Shown in pieces: positions 6,573-9,353 of a stretch of 9,353 nt of DNA. A model generated the notes under the pieces. The model was given only the letters and a program-made list of their open reading frames with translations, was not told the DNA's origin and searched no databases. The stretch comes from Candidatus Gallimonas caecicola (GTDB lineage: Bacteria; Bacillota; Clostridia; Christensenellales; Borkfalkiaceae). Position numbers and translations under genes: made by a program. Each line of letters begins with the position of its first letter. Position 1 is the stretch's first letter. The DNA lies in the NCBI GenBank assembly GCA_904394195.1, contig CAJFNH010000060.1, positions 1 through 9,353 on the forward strand, written 5' to 3'.

Positions 6573-7409
6573 TCATTTGGCGCCCGTACGGCGGAACACG
6601 CCGACAATGGTCTTGAAGATGATCTTGATATCCAGCCCCACGCCGCAGTGGTCCACATAGTACAGCTCGAGCGCCTGGCGCTCGCCGCTCTCGTAGGTAC
6701 AGTTGTTTCTGCCGTTCGCCGCCCACCAGCCGATCATGCCCGGCTTGACGGAGAGCAGCTTTGCCGCATCTTCGCCGTACTTTTCTTCCACCTCCTCACG
6801 CATGAGCGGGCGAGGGCCGATCACGGAGATCGCACCCGTGAAGATCGCCCAGATATTGGGCAGCTCATCCAGCGAGGTCCTGCGCAGAAACTTTCCGAGC
6901 TTGGTGATGCGCGGATCGTCGTCGATCTTGTACTCGCGCCGGTACTGCTCGAGCTGTTCGGGCGTGAGCATATCCTCCAGCCTGTCCGCATTCTTCTTCA
7001 TGCTGCGGAATTTGGGGATATAGATCTCCTTTCCCCCCTTGCCGACCCGCTTGTGGCGGTAGAACACCGGCCCGCCGTCGCTGCATTTGACCAGGATGGC
7101 AAGAATGAGGTAGAGCCAGGAAAACACGATGAGAAAGAGCCCGGACGAAATGAGATCGAACGCGCGCTTGACAAACAGATAACATCCGTAACGGAACCCG
7201 CGGCGCGGTGTAAACGGCGCCTTTTGCGGAGCGGAAAGCGCCACGTCCGCGCCTTTTTCACCGCCATCGTGCGTAACGAAAGACGCCTGCTCCGGATGCG
7301 AAGCAGGCTCAACTGCGGACTCCTCATGCGAAGTCCGTTCCTCTTGTTCGGTTGTCATACTATCTTCATCGGGCCGCCGCTCCGGCGCATCCCGCATCGT
7401 TTTATCCAT
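6573..7409 (-). CDS. Polyprenyl-phosphate sugar-1-phosphate transferase (initiating bacterial sugar transferase)
   Basis: A 278-residue member of the bacterial sugar transferase family (Pfam PF02397, WbaP/PglC catalytic core). It transfers a sugar-1-phosphate from a nucleotide sugar to undecaprenyl phosphate and so starts the repeat unit. Residues 1-72 are hydrophilic and acidic with no recognised domain. YLFVKRAFDL (77-86) leads into a hydrophobic helix (87-107). The catalytic core follows: GPVFYRHKRVG (113-123), FRSMKKNADRL (134-144), DDDPRITKLGKFLRRTSLDE (163-182) with the catalytic Asp-Glu pair D181-E182, VIGPRPL (196-202) and KPGMIGWWAANGRN (222-235). Only one membrane segment is present, so this is the short PglC-like form, not the five-helix WbaP type. 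ATG 7409 follows GGGAGG by 7 nt; a TTG at 7427 in the same frame has no comparable site. It is first in the operon, under the promoter at 7515-7543. The sugar specificity cannot be told. Confidence 0.93.
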   Translation of the reverse strand: MDKTMRDAPERRPDEDSMTTEQEERTSHEESAVEPASHPEQASFVTHDGGEKGADVALSAPQKAPFTPRRGFRYGCYLFVKRAFDLISSGLFLIVFSWLYLILAILVKCSDGGPVFYRHKRVGKGGKEIYIPKFRSMKKNADRLEDMLTPEQLEQYRREYKIDDDPRITKLGKFLRRTSLDELPNIWAIFTGAISVIGPRPLMREEVEEKYGEDAAKLLSVKPGMIGWWAANGRNNCTYESGERQALELYYVDHCGVGLDIKIIFKTIVGVFRRTGAK

Positions 7410-7416
7410 CCGTGAT

Positions 7417-7422
7417 CCTCCC
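7417..7422 (-). promoter_or_regulatory. GGGAGG ribosome binding site of the sugar transferase
   Basis: GGGAGG is spaced 7 nt from ATG 7409 and decides that start over the TTG at 7427. It begins just after the T-run of the leader hairpin at 7423-7458. Confidence 0.7.
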
Positions 7423-7458
7423 AACAAAAACGCCGAGCAGGACTTTCCCGCCGCCGGC
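7423..7458 (-). promoter_or_regulatory. Leader hairpin with T-run: possible transcription attenuator
   Basis: On the minus strand, GCCGGCGGCGGG (7458-7447) pairs with CCTGCTCGGC (7441-7432) around an AAAGT loop, giving ten pairs (two of them G-T) with a 2-nt bulge. GTTTTTG follows at once (T5 at 7430-7426). This has the shape of an intrinsic terminator, placed in the operon's 5' leader about 50-75 nt after the predicted transcription start. Just upstream, GCCCCGG (7487-7481) can pair with CCGGGC (7462-7457), which shares two bases with the hairpin. Competition between the two folds is possible but weak on paper. Alternatively the hairpin is only a structured GC-rich leader. No folding energy was computed. 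Confidence 0.4.
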
Positions 7459-7514
7459 CCGGTCTCCCCCCTCCGACTGTCCGGGGCAATGGCAGATATG
7501 GGAAATACACAATT

Positions 7515-7543
7515 ATTATACCATGTCGCAATTCGACTGTCAA
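7515..7543 (-). promoter_or_regulatory. Consensus sigma-A promoter with extended -10, for the polysaccharide operon
   Basis: On the minus strand TTGACA (7543-7538) is followed by a 17-nt spacer and TATAAT (7520-7515). TG one base before the -10 makes it an extended -10. Every base of both hexamers matches the vegetative consensus. Transcription would start near 7508 and give a leader of about 100 nt before ATG 7409. Short inverted repeats lie in the spacer (GTCG 7525-7528 with CGAC 7534-7537) and just upstream of the -35 (TGTCA 7552-7556 with TGACA 7567-7571). These could be operator half-sites, but they are short enough to occur by chance. Confidence 0.85.
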
Positions 7544-7660
7544 TACATTTATGTCATAGAATAAGGTGACAATCCCCTCGTCTTTTCCCTATTATATGAA
7601 AAACGTGTGAAAGCCTCCCCTGCGGCGCCCTGACGGCAACAGTTTGTGAATGCTGCAATG

Positions 7661-7693
7661 AAAAAATACGGCGCGCGAAAATATCGCGCGCCG
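7661..7693 (-). terminator. Rho-independent terminator of the GH31 gene
   Basis: On the minus strand CGGCGCGCGA (7693-7684) and TCGCGCGCCG (7678-7669) form a perfect 10-bp stem around a 5-nt loop, followed by TATTTTTT (7668-7661). The stem begins 15 nt after the GH31 stop codon. It separates the glycosidase transcript from the polysaccharide operon. Confidence 0.93.
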
Positions 7694-7708
7694 CACTGCC
7701 GGCATCGT

Positions 7709-9352
7709 TCATTTGCGCCGGATCCTGACTTCCGCCCCCTCATAGACGGAAAACGAAAACTGAACTTCCTCTACATCGCAATCGGGAGCTGACCCATCGA
7801 ATGAAAACGGAAAAGCAGACCCGTCGCGCTTTTTGACCGTCCAGGGTACATCTTCTCCGTTCACGCACACCCGCGCGAGCCTGCCCGCAGGCAGATGCAC
7901 GCGCAACCGGACGCTGCGCTGTTCGCAGGCGCGCTCACCCGTGAACGTCCCCTCGGCGGGCGCAAACGTCAGAATGTGACAGTCCTCCGCCCTTTCATAG
8001 CGTGAAATATAGCCGCAGGTACGTTTTTCACCCCATTGGTAGGCAGTCGTCTCGCCGTCGTCCTCCACAAGGGCTCCCTCGCAGAAGCCCTCCTCGGAGG
8101 GATAAAAGTCAAAGGCAAGCTCCGACCAGCTCTGCTGCTTTGTGTTCCTTGCATCCTGCGCGAGCGGAATGAGCGCCCCTTCGCGCACGAAGAGCGGCAT
8201 CTGTTCGATGGGACAGGGCACGGCGTGCGCCCTTCCGCCCGCGTACGCCTTTCCCGTGAATACATTGATCCACCTGCCGCCGGGCAGATAGACCTCGCGC
8301 GCTCCGGGCGTATATTTTTCATCCCGCTGCGACATGCCCAGCGCGATGCACGCCGCGCCGCCGCCCTGGAAATATTCGATGGTCACCCTGTGCGGCTCGC
8401 CCGCCGAAAGCATGCCCAGATAGGCGTACTGCATGGGATGCGTCTGCCTGTCCTCATGCACCTTCTTCCCGTCGATCCACACAGTCGCGCCGTCGTCGGA
8501 AGCGATGACGAGCTCGCGCTCCCCCGGGAAGCACAGCGTCGTTTCAAACCGCGCCGAAAATTCATAGACGGGCAGCCCGGGATGGGGCGGCTCATGTTCC
8601 AGAAAAATGTTCAGGTCGTCGTACTGCGTGGAGAGAAGCGGCTTGCCCTTACATTCCCTGCCCGCATAGTAGGTCGCCCTGACGGGCGCGGCATAATATG
8701 CGCGCGGCAGAGGCATCCACTTTTCGCCGTAGCGCGCAACGGGCGCCACGAGCAGTTCCCTGCCCAACAGATATTCGCTCGTCTCGCGGCAGGCGCGCCT
8801 GTCTGCGGGATATTCAAAGCCGAGCGCGCGGCACATGGGCATGCCGGAGGCATAGCTCTCATGCGCGAGCGCATAAAGGTAGGGAAGCATGCGGTAGCGC
8901 ATGCGGATGTACTCGCGCACGATGGAGAGCGCCCTGTCGCCGTACGCCCACGGCGCCCGCGAGCGCGTACTCCCGATCCCCTTGGTGCAGTGAGGGCGCA
9001 AAACGGGCGAGAGCGCGCCGAACTGCATCCAGCGGATATAGCCGTCCTCGCCGGGATCGCCCGTGTGCCCGCCGCAGTCGGCGTTGAGATAGGGAATACA
9101 GTTTGCGCCCGCCGCAACGAGCGTTTCCACCTCCTGTCCGAGCGAGGCCTCGTCAGAGCGGATGTCCCCCGTCCACTGGATGGAATAGCGGTGGGAAGCG
9201 CTGTCATGGATGCTGTGCTCCCCGCTGCCGTCGTACAGCCCGTTGGCGACGTTGTTGACGTTGCCCATGACCACGGGACGGCGGTACACCTGCTTGTTTC
9301 TCGCCTGCTTCTGATAGAAGTGCTGCGTGATCTGCGTGAAGAGATATAACCC
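7709..9352 (-). CDS. Glycoside hydrolase family 31, C-terminal part with PA14-like insert (cut by right edge)
   Basis: GH31 enzymes are retaining alpha-glycosidases or alpha-xylosidases. 547 codons are present; the frame is open to the right edge, so the N-terminal domain and the nucleophile Asp region are missing. What remains starts in the catalytic barrel: YRRPVVMGNVNNVANGLYDG, then QWTGDI, whose Asp (codon 9166-9164) is the family's acid/base position. DCGGHTG and WMQFGALSPVLRPHC follow. After LLVAPVA comes an inserted PA14-like beta domain (about 8315-8686: VRATYYAGRECKGKPLL ... SDDGATVWIDGKKV ... RVTIEYFQG). The usual proximal sheet resumes at REVYLPGGRWINVFTGK and PLFVREGALIPLA. A DUF5110-like piece (about 7994-8122, EDDGETTAYQWG) and a final beta-rich tail complete it. 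Substrate cannot be assigned: alpha-glucosidase, alpha-xylosidase and alpha-galactosidase-type specificities all occur. No membrane segment is visible in this part. It has its own terminator, so it is unlikely to be co-transcribed with the polysaccharide genes. Confidence 0.92.
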   Translation of the reverse strand, partial: GLYLFTQITQHFYQKQARNKQVYRRPVVMGNVNNVANGLYDGSGEHSIHDSASHRYSIQWTGDIRSDEASLGQEVETLVAAGANCIPYLNADCGGHTGDPGEDGYIRWMQFGALSPVLRPHCTKGIGSTRSRAPWAYGDRALSIVREYIRMRYRMLPYLYALAHESYASGMPMCRALGFEYPADRRACRETSEYLLGRELLVAPVARYGEKWMPLPRAYYAAPVRATYYAGRECKGKPLLSTQYDDLNIFLEHEPPHPGLPVYEFSARFETTLCFPGERELVIASDDGATVWIDGKKVHEDRQTHPMQYAYLGMLSAGEPHRVTIEYFQGGGAACIALGMSQRDEKYTPGAREVYLPGGRWINVFTGKAYAGGRAHAVPCPIEQMPLFVREGALIPLAQDARNTKQQSWSELAFDFYPSEEGFCEGALVEDDGETTAYQWGEKRTCGYISRYERAEDCHILTFAPAEGTFTGERACEQRSVRLRVHLPAGRLARVCVNGEDVPWTVKKRDGSAFPFSFDGSAPDCDVEEVQFSFSVYEGAEVRIRRK

Positions 9353-9353
9353 G

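Larger units (their letters stand above)
7410..7708. other. Intergenic region between the GH31 gene and the polysaccharide operon
   Basis: This 299-base gap carries the GH31 terminator at its right end, then about 90 bases (7572-7660) in which I see no gene or convincing site, then the consensus promoter and the leader with its hairpin and ribosome binding site. Short open frames crossing it lack ribosome sites and protein-like composition. Confidence 0.8.

Noticed and set aside
7410..7427. TTG start at 7427 for the sugar transferase
   Set aside because: It would place the GGGAGG ribosome site inside the coding region; ATG 7409 is correctly spaced from that site.
7591..7596. Second TATAAT on the minus strand upstream of the main promoter
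   Set aside because: The bases 17 nt upstream read GGGAGG rather than anything like TTGACA, and the consensus promoter lies nearer the operon.
7565..7596. Plus-strand GTGACA...TATTAT promoter-like pair
   Set aside because: It would drive transcription into the 3' end of the convergent GH31 gene with no gene to serve, and the spacing and -35 are imperfect.
8036..9349. 437-codon open frame on the plus strand opposite the GH31 gene
   Set aside because: It is an antisense shadow of GC-rich codon usage. The translation is basic and low-complexity with no recognisable domain, while the minus strand encodes an unmistakable GH31 protein.
1..9353. tRNA, rRNA, CRISPR array, insertion sequence or phage attachment site
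   Set aside because: I looked for cloverleaf-like stretches, regularly spaced repeats, transposase-like proteins and long terminal repeats and saw none. The AT-rich left end has no visible mobile element at its junction inside the window.

Overview
The window reads as a piece of a Bacillota (probably clostridial, gut-type) chromosome, GC-rich over most of its length. The taxonomic hints are strong AGGAGG-type ribosome binding sites, a near-perfect sigma-A promoter, and the sequence style of the phosphomannose isomerase, sugar transferase and family 31 glycosidase. The taxon is inferred from sequence style only. Every supportable gene lies on the minus strand, so transcription runs from the right edge towards the left edge.

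Right part (about 7709-9352): the C-terminal two thirds of a family 31 glycoside hydrolase, whose start lies beyond the right edge. It carries a PA14-like insert and ends in a clear intrinsic terminator (7661-7693). The 299-base gap 7410-7708 holds that terminator, a consensus promoter (TTGACA-17-TATAAT with an extended -10), and a leader of about 100 nt with a terminator-like hairpin just ahead of the next ribosome binding site.

Left part (1-7409): one tightly packed surface-polysaccharide operon. In transcription order it encodes a membrane polyprenyl-phosphate sugar-1-phosphate transferase (the initiating enzyme), a GT4 glycosyltransferase, mannose-1-phosphate guanylyltransferase (ManC), a phosphohexomutase of the PGM2/PgcA type acting presumably as phosphomannomutase, a mannose-6-phosphate isomerase (ManA) broken by a frameshift and a short deletion, a second GT4 glycosyltransferase, and the N-terminal part of a Wzy/ligase-like polytopic membrane protein running off the left edge. 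Intergenic distances run from a 1-nt overlap to 19 nt.

Functionally, ManA, the mutase and ManC convert fructose-6-P to GDP-mannose. The sugar transferase starts a lipid-linked repeat unit, the two GT4 enzymes extend it (plausibly with mannose or a GDP-mannose derivative), and the Wzy-like protein would polymerise or ligate it. The last gene is strikingly AT-rich (about 37% GC by hand count over 1-600, against 60-68% in sampled lines of the mannose genes), as expected for an exchangeable, serotype-determining gene.

I found no wholly new system. The points most worth a second look are the broken manA, the composition jump at the polymerase gene, the leader hairpin, the missing helix-breaking proline and long acidic N-terminus of the sugar transferase, and the PA14 insert in the glycosidase.
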